A stretch of 64,000 nt of DNA, taken from the NCBI GenBank assembly GCA_016717205.1, contig JADKGC010000001.1, positions 310,001 through 374,000 of the forward strand, given 5' to 3'. The notes beneath the pieces were generated by a model. That model worked only from the letters and a program-made list of their open reading frames with translations, ran no database searches and was not told the origin of the DNA. The stretch comes from Candidatus Flexifilum breve. Its GTDB lineage: Bacteria; Chloroflexota; Anaerolineae; Aggregatilineales; Phototrophicaceae. This document shows positions 53,262 through 61,936 of this stretch, piece by piece (position 1 is the first letter of the stretch; every line of letters begins with the position of its first letter). The translations under genes and the position numbers were made by a program.

Positions 53262-54602
53262 ATGAAGAAATTCGTTGTATTGCTGGCAATTCTGAGCCTG
53301 CTCGTCGTGAGCACCAGCTTCGTGATGGCGCAGGACGCCATCGCGCTGACGATCCGCTGCAAGGCTAACACCAACGGTGGTGAAGGCTGGCGCTGCGACA
53401 ATTTTGCGCAGGTCGAAGAACAGGTCGAAGCCGCCCTCGGCATTCAGCTTGACCTGACTCTCATTCAGGACGACAAAGACTGGGGTGAATACAAGAACGA
53501 ATTCGTGCTCGCCTCGGAAGCAGGCGAAGCCCCGGATATCATCCTCTCCGGTCACGAAGACATCGGCGCGTGGGCGCCCGCGGGCTATATCATGCCGCTC
53601 GACGAATTGATCGCCGCGCACCCTGAATTCGCGGATGTCGTGCCAACCCTGTGGGACTCGCAGATGTGGGACGGCCAGACGTGGGGCGTGCCGCAGGACG
53701 CGGAAGCCCGCCCGATTTTCTATTCCAAACTGCTGCTCGCCGACCTCGGTTGGTCGCAGGAAGAAATCGACTCGCTGCCTCAGCGCGTACTTGACGGCGA
53801 ATTCACGATGGCGGATCTCGTCGCCACCGCCCAGCAAGCAGTTGACGAAGGCGTGGTCGAAGAAGGTCATGGTTTCTATCATCGCCAGAGCAATGGCCCT
53901 GACTGGTTGATTTGGTACTACGGCGAAGGTGGTCAGGTGCTCGACGACGAAGGCAAGCTGGTCTTCGATACCGCCGCGGCGCAGTCCGCGCTCGAACTCA
54001 TCGCCAGCTTCAGCGACTCCGGCATCACCCGCCCCGACATGATCGGCATCGACGGCAACATCCTGCATGCCGACGTGGCGACCGCGGAAAGCGTCCTGTT
54101 CTATCAGGGCGGCACGTGGAACTGGGCGAACTGGGCGCGCAATTTCGTGGCGGATCGCGGTGGCAATGACTATCTGCTCGAAAACATGAGCCTGATGCTG
54201 TTCCCGGCACTGAACGACGAAGTCGGGCCGATCACCCTGACGCACCCGCTCTCCTACATGATCAGCAGCAGCAGCGAACATCCCGATGTCGCGATGGCTA
54301 TGATCGCCGCCGTCACCACGCCGGAAGCGAACAACCGTCACGCTATCGACAGCTTCCACCTCGGCATCCTCAACACGCAGCTTGAATCGGATGACTATGT
54401 GGGCAACCCGGCGATCAGCCAGGCGCACTACATGCTCGATCACACCACCGCCATCCCGAACGACCCCGGTTGGACGGCGTGGTCAAATGCGTGGTGGACG
54501 GCTGTTCAGGCGGCCGCCGCTGATACGGCGCCGGATGCGGCTGTGCAATTGGCCGTCGATCAACTGACCAGCGAACTGGGCGACCAGATCACCATCCGCT
54601 AA
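53262..54602 (+). CDS. ABC sugar/glycerophosphate-binding protein
   Basis: A 446-residue solute-binding protein with signal peptide KKFVVLLAILSLLVVSTSFVMAQ. Family 1 features are ALTIRCKANTNGGEGW, GEAPDIILSGHEDIGAWA and WGVPQDAEARPIFYSK. Two cysteines near the mature N-terminus (RCK and RCD) may form a disulphide. The operon ends with a glycerophosphodiesterase, so glycerol 3-phosphate or its diesters are possible ligands, but a sugar cannot be excluded. GGAG lies before the ATG, about 6 to 9 bases upstream. Confidence 0.85.
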   Translation: MKKFVVLLAILSLLVVSTSFVMAQDAIALTIRCKANTNGGEGWRCDNFAQVEEQVEAALGIQLDLTLIQDDKDWGEYKNEFVLASEAGEAPDIILSGHEDIGAWAPAGYIMPLDELIAAHPEFADVVPTLWDSQMWDGQTWGVPQDAEARPIFYSKLLLADLGWSQEEIDSLPQRVLDGEFTMADLVATAQQAVDEGVVEEGHGFYHRQSNGPDWLIWYYGEGGQVLDDEGKLVFDTAAAQSALELIASFSDSGITRPDMIGIDGNILHADVATAESVLFYQGGTWNWANWARNFVADRGGNDYLLENMSLMLFPALNDEVGPITLTHPLSYMISSSSEHPDVAMAMIAAVTTPEANNRHAIDSFHLGILNTQLESDDYVGNPAISQAHYMLDHTTAIPNDPGWTAWSNAWWTAVQAAAADTAPDAAVQLAVDQLTSELGDQITIR

Positions 54603-54622
54603 TTCATACTCAGATTTTCCTT

Positions 54623-54651
54623 GGCCGGGGGCGGATCGTCTGCCCCCGGTC
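54623..54651 (+). terminator. Intra-operon hairpin after the binding-protein gene
   Basis: A stem of about 10 pairs, GGCCGGGGGC with GCCCCCGGTC, closes a 9-base loop, 20 bases after the binding-protein gene and 38 before the first permease start. It parallels the hairpins at 18425 and 39110. Confidence 0.6.
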
Positions 54652-54689
54652 ACCCCTGTGCCTGTGTGTTCACAACGTGTGGAAGCTTT

Positions 54690-55676
54690 ATGACTGAACG
54701 TGTTTCTGAGTTCAATACCTCTTCCGCAGTCCCAGCCCGCAGCCGACTCCGCGCGCTTCAAGCCAACCTGATCGCTTATGGGTTCATGACGCCAGCGATC
54801 ATCTTGGCGGTGCTGTTTTTCATCATCCCGGCGATTCTGGTTGTGTATCTCAGTCTGACCGATCTCTCGACGGCCAATTTCACGTCGGACATCAGTCAGA
54901 TGAACTTCATCGGGCTGCAAAACTATGCGACGCTCCTCAATGATGCTTTTGCCAAAAAGATTCTGTTCAATACAGTCTTTTATGTGGTCGTGACGCTGTC
55001 ACTCTTCAATATTGGCGCTGCTTTACTGGTCGCCCTGCTCACCGTGCATGTCAACCGCCGCGCCGGGTTCTTCTACCGGGCGCTGTGGCTGCTCCCGCGC
55101 ATTACCTCCGGGTCAGTCTACGTGTTGATGTGGCGGCGCATCATTGCGGAACCGCCGTACGGCATTCTGAATCAGGTGAATATTCTGTTGGGACAGCCGA
55201 CCGTCGTGTATGCGGCGGAAGACCCGTGGACCTTTGTGATCCTTGTCAACGGCTTCATCGGTCTGTCGTTCGGCATGATCATCTTCACGTCGGCCATTGA
55301 AGCCATCCCGAAAGACCTGCTCAACGCCTCGCTGGTCGACGGTTCGACGCTGCTGCAGCGTGTTCGCTATGTGATTCTGCCCATGCTGCGCTGGCCGCTG
55401 CTGTTCGTCGTGACGTATCAAACGCTCTCCCTGCTCACCTCATTTGAGCAAATTCTGCTGCTCACCAACGGCGGGCCGGGCATCTACGAGACGGAGGTCT
55501 GGGCGCTCACCGCGTATCACCGCGCGCTGTCGAACTACTTTGGCAATGCCCAGTGGGGCTATGGCTCGGCGTTCGCGGTCGTCCTCGTGGCGATTGGCGT
55601 GGTGCTGGCTATCGTTTACATGCGCGTGTTCCGCTTCCGCGAACTGGTGAGCGAACCTAAGATTGAGGTGCTCTGA
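54690..55676 (+). CDS. ABC permease, UgpA/MalF type
   Basis: A 328-residue, six-helix permease. The EAA loop is NASLVDGSTLLQRVRYVILPML. I chose ATG 54690, since the frame before it runs through the hairpin; GGAAG lies 5 bases upstream. The stop TGA overlaps the next start (TGATG). It pairs with the unusual PDZ-containing permease. Confidence 0.86.
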   Translation: MTERVSEFNTSSAVPARSRLRALQANLIAYGFMTPAIILAVLFFIIPAILVVYLSLTDLSTANFTSDISQMNFIGLQNYATLLNDAFAKKILFNTVFYVVVTLSLFNIGAALLVALLTVHVNRRAGFFYRALWLLPRITSGSVYVLMWRRIIAEPPYGILNQVNILLGQPTVVYAAEDPWTFVILVNGFIGLSFGMIIFTSAIEAIPKDLLNASLVDGSTLLQRVRYVILPMLRWPLLFVVTYQTLSLLTSFEQILLLTNGGPGIYETEVWALTAYHRALSNYFGNAQWGYGSAFAVVLVAIGVVLAIVYMRVFRFRELVSEPKIEVL

Positions 55677-57253
55677 TGACGACCAATACGCTGACACCCA
55701 GCTCCGCGCTCATCCAACCGCCGCCATCCTTCAGCGGCGCGCTGATCGGCGGTTTTGGGCGCGGGCTGCGCTTTGCGGTCATCACGACGCTGGTGCTGCT
55801 GGTCGCGGTCGCCTTCCTGACGTGGTTTTTCCGTCCCGCGCTGCAAGGCGGCGACGTGGAAGAGAACTTCACCCAAACCTTGGCCACCCTGCTCATCGGC
55901 CTGCTGCCGACCGCCGCCTGTATCGCTGGGGGTGCGGGCGCGCGTCGGTCGCGGCGGCAGTTCGTCGCCGCGCTGATCGCCGCTTGGCTGATCGCCGGGA
56001 TCGCCTATGGCTTGCTCATCGGCTATCAGGCGACCACCGGGTCGGGCGTCTTCCGCCAAGCGCCGACGCTCGGGTTCACCATGCGCCAGACCGACGCCGG
56101 CATTGAAGTTATAGATCTCATCCCCGGCGGCCCGGCGGAAGCGGCGGGACTCCTCCCCGGTGACGTCATCACCGCCCTGCGCCGCGACCCCGTCACGATG
56201 GAGCAGTTGCAAACGCTCATCGCGCAGGCGCAAATCGACGATACGCTGCGCTTACGCCTCACCCGCGCGGGCGAAGAACTGCAAATTCCCGTCAGCGTCG
56301 CGCTCATCAGCCAGACCGACACCACTGGGCTGGTGCGTGGCCTGCTGATCGCGCTGGCGCTCGCGACGGTCGCGCTGATCATCCCCTCCGGTTGGACACC
56401 CCATCTGGTGCTCGCGAGCATGCTCGTGCCGCTGTTCGTCGGCTACCTGTGGCTGATCATTGCGACGTTCTCCGTGCGCACGCAGGGGCTCGTCCCCGTC
56501 GACGCCAACGGCAACTTCGGCGGGTGGACGCTCGCCAACTGGAACTTCCTGCAAGGCGCGATTATCGGCGGCCCGACGGCGAACATTTACGCCGTCACGC
56601 TCAACTCATTGATCGTCGCGGTGGTCATGACGCTTTCGTCGCTGCTCGTGTGTTCGATGACCGGGTATGCGCTCGCGCGCATGAACTTCCCCGGTCGGCA
56701 AACGTTCCTGTCCATGACGCTGATCCTGCACGGGTTCCCGGCGGTCACCCTATTGATCCCGATCTTCCTCGTGCTGATCAACCTGAGCCGCCTGCCCATC
56801 ATCGGCGATCTGGTCGGCTATAACACCGTAGGCGGCATCGCGCTGGTGATGATCGCGTTTGAGCTGCCGCTCGGCGTGTGGCTGATGAAAGGCTTCTTCG
56901 ACAACATCTCGTGGGATATGGAACGCTCGGCGCTCATCGACGGCGCGTCCCGCTGGCGTACGTTTTACGAGATCATCCTGCCGCAGATTCGCCCCGGATT
57001 GCTGGCGCTCGGCATCTTCTCGTTCATCAACGGTTGGAATGCCTATCTGATCCCCGCGACCTACAGCGTCGGCACGGGGGTATCAACGCTGCCCGTCTAC
57101 ATCCGCCAATTGACTGGCGAAGTCGCCGCGATCAACTGGAATCAGGTGGCGGCGGTCGGGCTGTTCCAACTGCTGCCGATCTTCATCTTCTTCGTCTTCG
57201 CGCAAGAATACCTGCTGAATATCTACGCCGGTGGAACCAAGGGAAGTTCATAG
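55676..57253 (+). CDS. ABC permease, MalG type, with embedded PDZ domain
   Basis: At 525 residues this permease is nearly twice the usual ~280. It starts with three membrane segments (about 31-51, 68-87, 98-117). Residues ~131-212 form a PDZ domain (DLIPGGPAEAAGLLPGDVITAL). Then come a fourth segment (221-240) and a standard MalG core with EAA loop ERSALIDGASRWRTFYEIILPQ. Counting helices and the arginine-rich GARRSRRQF loop, the PDZ should face outside. PDZ domains are not normally part of importers. No frame break separates the two parts, so it is a true fusion by the given sequence. Confidence 0.85.
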   Translation: MTTNTLTPSSALIQPPPSFSGALIGGFGRGLRFAVITTLVLLVAVAFLTWFFRPALQGGDVEENFTQTLATLLIGLLPTAACIAGGAGARRSRRQFVAALIAAWLIAGIAYGLLIGYQATTGSGVFRQAPTLGFTMRQTDAGIEVIDLIPGGPAEAAGLLPGDVITALRRDPVTMEQLQTLIAQAQIDDTLRLRLTRAGEELQIPVSVALISQTDTTGLVRGLLIALALATVALIIPSGWTPHLVLASMLVPLFVGYLWLIIATFSVRTQGLVPVDANGNFGGWTLANWNFLQGAIIGGPTANIYAVTLNSLIVAVVMTLSSLLVCSMTGYALARMNFPGRQTFLSMTLILHGFPAVTLLIPIFLVLINLSRLPIIGDLVGYNTVGGIALVMIAFELPLGVWLMKGFFDNISWDMERSALIDGASRWRTFYEIILPQIRPGLLALGIFSFINGWNAYLIPATYSVGTGVSTLPVYIRQLTGEVAAINWNQVAAVGLFQLLPIFIFFVFAQEYLLNIYAGGTKGSS

Positions 57254-58342
57254 ATGGAAGTCAAAATTGATCATTTAAGCAAATCCTTTGGCGAAGTGGC
57301 CGCCGTCAACGACCTGAACCTGCACATCCGCGATGGCGAATTCGTCGCCTTCCTCGGCCCATCGGGCTGCGGCAAAACGACGACCCTGCTCATGCTCGCG
57401 GGCATCTACAAGCCGAGCGGCGGCGTGATCCGCTTTGGCGAACGCGTGGTTAATCAGGTGCCACCGCGCGAACGCAACATCGGCATGGTGTTCCAGAGCT
57501 ACGCGCTCTACCCGCACATGACGGTGTTCGCCAATATCGCCTACCCGCTGAAGCTCAAAAAAGTCGCGCGGCGCGATCAGGAAGCCCGCGTGCGCCGCAT
57601 CGCCGAAGTCATGGGCATCGGCGAACTGCTGGATCGCCGCCCCGGTCAACTGTCCGGCGGGCAGCAGCAGCGCGTCGCCCTGGGGCGGGCGCTCGTCAAA
57701 GAGCCGGACATTCTGCTGTTTGACGAACCGCTCTCCAACCTCGACGCCCGCCTACGCCTGACCATGCGCGGCGAAATCAAGCACCTGCAAAAGCGGCTCG
57801 GCATCACATCCGTGTTCGTCACCCATGACCAGACGGAAGCCATGACCATGGCCGACCGCATCGCCGTGATGAGCCGCGGCAAACTGCAAGCCTTCGACAC
57901 ACCGGAAGACCTGTACGACCGTCCAAAGACTCTGTTCATCGCCGGGTTCATCGGCAACCCGCCCATGAACATCTTCGATGTGGAAGTCACCGCCAGCGGC
58001 GAACAGTTTATGGCGCAGAACGACCAGCTCAAGCTGACCATCCCCGCGGCGCGCGGGACAGCGGCAGCGCGCACCCGAAAAGTGAAGCTCGGCATCCGTG
58101 CCGAAGACATTGAGCTCGCCGAGGGTGCGGCAGAAGATGGCGATGTGCAAGGCGAGGTCTACATTGTCGAACCGCTCGGGCGCGATGATATGCTGGATGT
58201 CGTCATCGGCGAGACGCACCTATATGTGCTGGCCGCGCCGGAAAAACGCATTCGCCCTGGCGATCAGGTAAGTCTGCGCTTCGATACCGCCAACGTGCAG
58301 TTCTTCGACCCGCAAACGGAGCAGTCGCTGCTATGGCAGTAA
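57254..58342 (+). CDS. ABC importer ATPase, UgpC/MsmX type
   Basis: A 362-residue CUT1-class ATPase: Walker A GPSGCGKTTTLLML, signature LSGGQQQRVALGRAL, Walker B LLFDEPLSNLDARLR and the H-loop VFVTHDQTEAMTMADR, followed by a C-terminal OB/TOBE domain (about 240-360). It is the only importer ATPase in the window, so like MsmX it might also serve the importers at 17197 and 37840 (inference). ATG 57254 directly follows the preceding stop; AAGGGAAG precedes it. Its end overlaps the next gene by 10 bases. Confidence 0.92.
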   Translation: MEVKIDHLSKSFGEVAAVNDLNLHIRDGEFVAFLGPSGCGKTTTLLMLAGIYKPSGGVIRFGERVVNQVPPRERNIGMVFQSYALYPHMTVFANIAYPLKLKKVARRDQEARVRRIAEVMGIGELLDRRPGQLSGGQQQRVALGRALVKEPDILLFDEPLSNLDARLRLTMRGEIKHLQKRLGITSVFVTHDQTEAMTMADRIAVMSRGKLQAFDTPEDLYDRPKTLFIAGFIGNPPMNIFDVEVTASGEQFMAQNDQLKLTIPAARGTAAARTRKVKLGIRAEDIELAEGAAEDGDVQGEVYIVEPLGRDDMLDVVIGETHLYVLAAPEKRIRPGDQVSLRFDTANVQFFDPQTEQSLLWQ

Positions 58343-59787
58343 ACTACGCCACCCCCGACGCCCACTTCGAGACGCTCGACCGCGCGATCCCCGAGCAGGG
58401 CGACTACGAACTCGCCGTGCGCCATGCACCGCGGCTCCGCTTTGACGTACGTGAGCCGTTCCTGCCGCTCGCCGTCGGTTACACGGTCATACGCGCGAGC
58501 GGTAAATCACCGTCGTTTCCGCGCGACATCATTCTGCCGCCGAACGCGCTGTGCGCCGTCGAATACGCGATCTGGTGGGACTGGGACATCCAGCATCTCT
58601 ACGAACTGGAACACATCTGGGTTTACCTCGACGCGTCGGAAAACGTGATCGCCGCCGAGGCGAGCTGGCATGGTGACTGGCATCCAATGGTCGATGCCAA
58701 CGGCGGCGTGCCGTTTGAGGGGGGACAAGTCACACTGTACTCCGAACCGGGCAAGCATGCCTTCGCCCCGGTCATCGAGTGGCTGCACGAACGCCAGGCG
58801 AAGACGAAGCGCTCGTGTGGGCCGCGCAGCGGCAGCATGGGCGTGCTCGTGACGCCGCTGTTCGCGGGTCGCATCCTCGACCGCCTACCTGTGAACAACA
58901 ATCTCGTGCATGCGTATCTCGAACGCCACGCCTTCATGCCAAGCTACGACTTCGCGCAGCAGTTTGACCTGGCCACCGCAGCCTTCGTACCGTGGAGCAC
59001 GCTGTTCACGTGGATTCCCGAGCGTATCCACTGGTGGACGGAGCATCTGCGCGCAACCCTGCCGCCCAATCAACGGCGACCGCTGCGCATCGCCCATCGC
59101 GGCGCGTCGGCTTACGCGCAGGAAGGTTCGACCGCGTCCGTCGAGAAAGCGTCAGACCTCGGCGCGGATATGGTCGAAGTTGATATTCGCGTGACCGCCG
59201 ACAATGTGCCCGTCATCGCGCACGACGCCGACCTGATGCGCGTGTTCGGTGTGCCCGGTCTCATCAGCGATTTGACGCTGGCGGAACTGCGCGCCGCCAC
59301 GCCACCCGACCGTCAGCCGGTGCTCACCTTCGAAGAAATGGCCAAACTCTGCTCTGACCTCCAACTGGGACTGTACCTCGACATTAAAGAGATTACGCCG
59401 GGGGCGATGGTGACGGTGCTGACGGTGCTGCGCGAGACCGGAATGCTGCGCTACGCCATCTTTGGCTCGTTCCGCCCGGATCTCGTCGCCGAAATCAAAG
59501 CGAACGCGCCTGAAGCGGTCACGTCAATCCTGTTCTCGTCCGCCAACGTCGAACCCGTGCTGTTGGCACGTTCGGTCAAAGCGGATTATGTGCATCCGTG
59601 CTGGGAGCGCTTTGAGTCGCCCTCAGCGCTGCTCACCGAAGCGTGGATCAACAGTGTGCGCGCCGAAGAGCTGGGCATCGTGTGCTGGCATGAAGAACGC
59701 CCCCACGAGATCGCCGCGCTGACCGCGCTCGGCGTGGACGGCATCTGCTCCGATCAGCCGGAACTGCTCGTCATTCCGCGCCCTTAA
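58333..59787 (+). CDS. Glycerophosphodiester phosphodiesterase with extra N-terminal domain
   Basis: A 484-residue protein. The C-terminal GDPD barrel starts near residue 250: H255-R-G in IAHRGASAYAQEGS, then the metal-ligand EVDIRVTADNVPVIAHD, as in UgpQ. The first ~240 residues are not part of GDPD enzymes; they contain WWDWDIQHLYELEHIWVYLD and ASWHGDWHPM, a pattern recalling NPP1/DUF946-like beta-sandwiches. No signal peptide is visible. It would release glycerol 3-phosphate from imported diesters, in keeping with a ugp-like operon. It overlaps the ATPase gene by 10 bases. Confidence 0.82.
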   Translation: MAVNYATPDAHFETLDRAIPEQGDYELAVRHAPRLRFDVREPFLPLAVGYTVIRASGKSPSFPRDIILPPNALCAVEYAIWWDWDIQHLYELEHIWVYLDASENVIAAEASWHGDWHPMVDANGGVPFEGGQVTLYSEPGKHAFAPVIEWLHERQAKTKRSCGPRSGSMGVLVTPLFAGRILDRLPVNNNLVHAYLERHAFMPSYDFAQQFDLATAAFVPWSTLFTWIPERIHWWTEHLRATLPPNQRRPLRIAHRGASAYAQEGSTASVEKASDLGADMVEVDIRVTADNVPVIAHDADLMRVFGVPGLISDLTLAELRAATPPDRQPVLTFEEMAKLCSDLQLGLYLDIKEITPGAMVTVLTVLRETGMLRYAIFGSFRPDLVAEIKANAPEAVTSILFSSANVEPVLLARSVKADYVHPCWERFESPSALLTEAWINSVRAEELGIVCWHEERPHEIAALTALGVDGICSDQPELLVIPRP

Positions 59788-59802
59788 CCCCGCAAACCAA
59801 CC

Positions 59803-59846
59803 GAGGGGCAGATCGTCAACCCGCAAGCGCGTGTGCGATCTGCCTC
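59803..59846 (+). terminator. Hairpin after the ugp-like operon
   Basis: GAGGGGCAGATCG can pair with CGATCTGCCTC with a two-base bulge, giving an 11-pair stem 15 bases after the GDPD stop. No T-run follows, so termination is only probable. Confidence 0.45.
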
Positions 59847-59945
59847 AACCGGACTCCACCCGTTCACTCCAGTTTCACCAATGCCGAAAAACCCGGCTGA
59901 GGGATACAATCATAGAGATGAACTGTGATTGACGGAGCGTGCCCC

Positions 59946-60563
59946 ATGACCAACAACCCGAATAGCTCTGACGCGCCGACCCCGGAAGTCGGCCAGCGCA
60001 TTCGCCTGCTGCGTGAAGCCCGCGATCTCTCGCTGCGCGCCTTGGCGGAACGCTGCGGTTTATCGGTGAATGCGATCAGCCGGATTGAACGGGGCGAAAA
60101 TTCGCCGACCGTGTCCTCGCTGCATCTGCTCGCCACCGCGCTGAACGTCCCGATCACCGAATTTTTCCACACCAACATTCAGCGCAGCGTCGTCTATGTC
60201 AAGCACGACCAGCGAACGCGCTCTCAGCAAAGCGGCATGGACATCGAAAGCCTCGGCATCGGCCTGCATAACCAGCAGATTGAACCGTTTCTCGTCACGC
60301 TGCAGCCGCATGCGCAAACGGAGAACCCGCTGATCACGCACAGCGGGCAGGAATTCGTGTATTGTGTCGAGGGCCAAATCGAATATCAGGTGGGCGGCGA
60401 GGTCTTCACACTCACCGGGGGTGACAGCCTGCTGTTTGAGGCGACGCAGGCGCATCGCTTCTGCAATCGGTCAGCGCAGCCCGCCGTGATCCTCATGATC
60501 TTCCAAACGCATGAGGGCAAAACCGGCTTCAGCCAGAGTCATCTCAACCCGGGCGCAGGTTAA
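59946..60563 (+). CDS. XRE-family regulator with cupin sensor
   Basis: A 205-residue regulator. The HTH (about 12-68) reads LREARDLSLRALAERCGLSVNAISRIERG. The C-terminal cupin (about 100-190) has GQEFVYCVEGQIEYQVGG and GDSLLFEATQAHRFCN. Such proteins often control uptake or polyamine genes. I chose ATG 59946, since GGAG is about 8 bases upstream. It may control the operon just before it (inference). Its stop overlaps that of the convergent TlpA gene by 4 bases. Confidence 0.88.
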   Translation: MTNNPNSSDAPTPEVGQRIRLLREARDLSLRALAERCGLSVNAISRIERGENSPTVSSLHLLATALNVPITEFFHTNIQRSVVYVKHDQRTRSQQSGMDIESLGIGLHNQQIEPFLVTLQPHAQTENPLITHSGQEFVYCVEGQIEYQVGGEVFTLTGGDSLLFEATQAHRFCNRSAQPAVILMIFQTHEGKTGFSQSHLNPGAG

Positions 60564-61123
60564 GCCGACGGCTGCGCCAACCCGGTTTCCAGATAGTTGG
60601 TCAACTGGGACGACGATAAGCCGCCTGTGTGCGTCGCGTAGATTTCGCCATCCCGACCGATAAACAGGCTCGTGGGATACCCGGTCATGCCAAAGGCCGT
60701 CTGCAACCGTCGATCCGTATCCAGCACGACCGGAAAGCGCAGCCCGAGCGTCGTGGCGAACGGCGCGATCTCCGCGGAGGTCTCCCCATTGTTGATCGCC
60801 AGCACCATCACGCCTTGCTCGCTGTAGCGCTCGTATGCACGTTCGATAGCGGGCATCTCGGCGCGGCACGGCGGACACCACGTCGCCCAAAAGTTCAGCA
60901 TGACGATCTGCCCGCGGTAATCGCTCACGCGCACGGTCTCCCCCGTCAACGTCGTCGCGGTGAAGTCGGGCGCGCTGCCCACCCGCCCGGTCGCCGTGTT
61001 CATCGACGCGCTGACGGCCATCCAGCCGATGATCAGGAGGCCCACGCCGAGGACAATCAGGATCAGTGGGCTGTTGCCCGGTTCCGTACGCTGCGTTTTG
61101 CGCTTTTTGGCGACTGCGCTCAT
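60560..61123 (-). CDS. Membrane-anchored TlpA/ResA-type thioredoxin
   Basis: A 187-residue protein with one N-terminal membrane anchor (PLILIVLGVGLLIIGWMAVSA) and an extracytoplasmic thioredoxin fold with the active site FWATWCPPCRAEMPAIE and cis-proline in GMTGYPTSLFIG. It probably reduces disulphides outside the membrane, as in cytochrome c maturation. I chose ATG 61123, with AGGGA upstream. Confidence 0.87.
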   Translation of the reverse strand: MSAVAKKRKTQRTEPGNSPLILIVLGVGLLIIGWMAVSASMNTATGRVGSAPDFTATTLTGETVRVSDYRGQIVMLNFWATWCPPCRAEMPAIERAYERYSEQGVMVLAINNGETSAEIAPFATTLGLRFPVVLDTDRRLQTAFGMTGYPTSLFIGRDGEIYATHTGGLSSSQLTNYLETGLAQPSA

Positions 61124-61225
61124 AGCATTCCCTTTGTCAAACGCGCCGCAGCATCCGGCAGCGCGATTAGCTGGCTCAACACCTACCACTGTAGCGAACA
61201 ATTCGCCTCTCCGTTAGCACAATTC

Positions 61226-61245
61226 GCTTATGCAGACACATAAGC
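61226..61245. promoter_or_regulatory. Palindrome in the TlpA/methyltransferase divergent region
   Basis: GCTTATG and CATAAGC flank a 6-base centre; an outer TTAGC (61214-61218) and GCTAA (61248-61252) extend the symmetry. It lies between divergent genes and may be a shared operator. Confidence 0.4.
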
Positions 61246-61333
61246 CGAGCTAATGGCGTGCTGATCCGGTCGGCGCGGGCAGATCTGACGCTCTGAAAGC
61301 GTCTATACAGGGGGTACACAGAGGAGAACACGG

Positions 61334-61888
61334 ATGCACACACCGAACGATCGCCGCTACAGCGGCGACATTGAACGCTTGCGCTCACCGCAGCGCATGG
61401 CGCTGATGGAAGTGGAACGCGTCGTCGATTTAGCGCTCGCAGGCCTGACTGCACAGTCAGCGCTGGATGTCGGCACGGGCAGCGGCCTGTTTGCCGAGCA
61501 CTTCGCAGCGCGGGGCTTGACCGTTGCGGGCGTTGATCTGCGCGAGGACATGCTCGAAGCGGCACGGCAGTACGTGCCGACGGGCGACTTTCGACAGGGA
61601 CGCATGGAAGCCGTGCCCTTCGACGATGCGACCTTTGACCTCGTCTTCTTAGGCCATGTGCTGCACGAAGCCGACGACCTCGTCGGAGCGCTGCGCGAAG
61701 CCCGCCGGACGGCGCGAATGCGCGTGGTCGTGCTGGAATGGCCGCACCGCGTGCAGGACTACGGCCCGCCGCTCGATCACCGTTTGACACCTGAACAGGT
61801 CGCCGCGGCGGCACTAGAGGCCGGGCTACCCCAGTTTGAGCAGATCGATTTGACGCACTTGGTGCTGTACCGCTTGAATCTGGGCTAA
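61334..61888 (+). CDS. Class I SAM-dependent methyltransferase
   Basis: A 184-residue methyltransferase of the Methyltransf_11 type: motif I ALDVGTGSGLFAEHF, motif II VAGVDLRED, and FDDATFDLVFLGHVLHEADD. Substrate unknown; small members like this act on metabolites or arsenite, but the cysteines of ArsM are absent. GAGGAG precedes the ATG. A hairpin follows. Confidence 0.83.
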   Translation: MHTPNDRRYSGDIERLRSPQRMALMEVERVVDLALAGLTAQSALDVGTGSGLFAEHFAARGLTVAGVDLREDMLEAARQYVPTGDFRQGRMEAVPFDDATFDLVFLGHVLHEADDLVGALREARRTARMRVVVLEWPHRVQDYGPPLDHRLTPEQVAAAALEAGLPQFEQIDLTHLVLYRLNLG

Positions 61889-61898
61889 CTGGGGGCAA

Positions 61899-61926
61899 AT
61901 CGGGGCGCAGATTAGTGCGCCCCGAT
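61899..61926. terminator. Bidirectional terminator
   Basis: A perfect 11-base stem, ATCGGGGCGCA and TGCGCCCCGAT, with a 6-base loop lies between the convergent methyltransferase and DUF302 genes. Confidence 0.65.
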
Positions 61927-61936
61927 CAAGGGGAGG

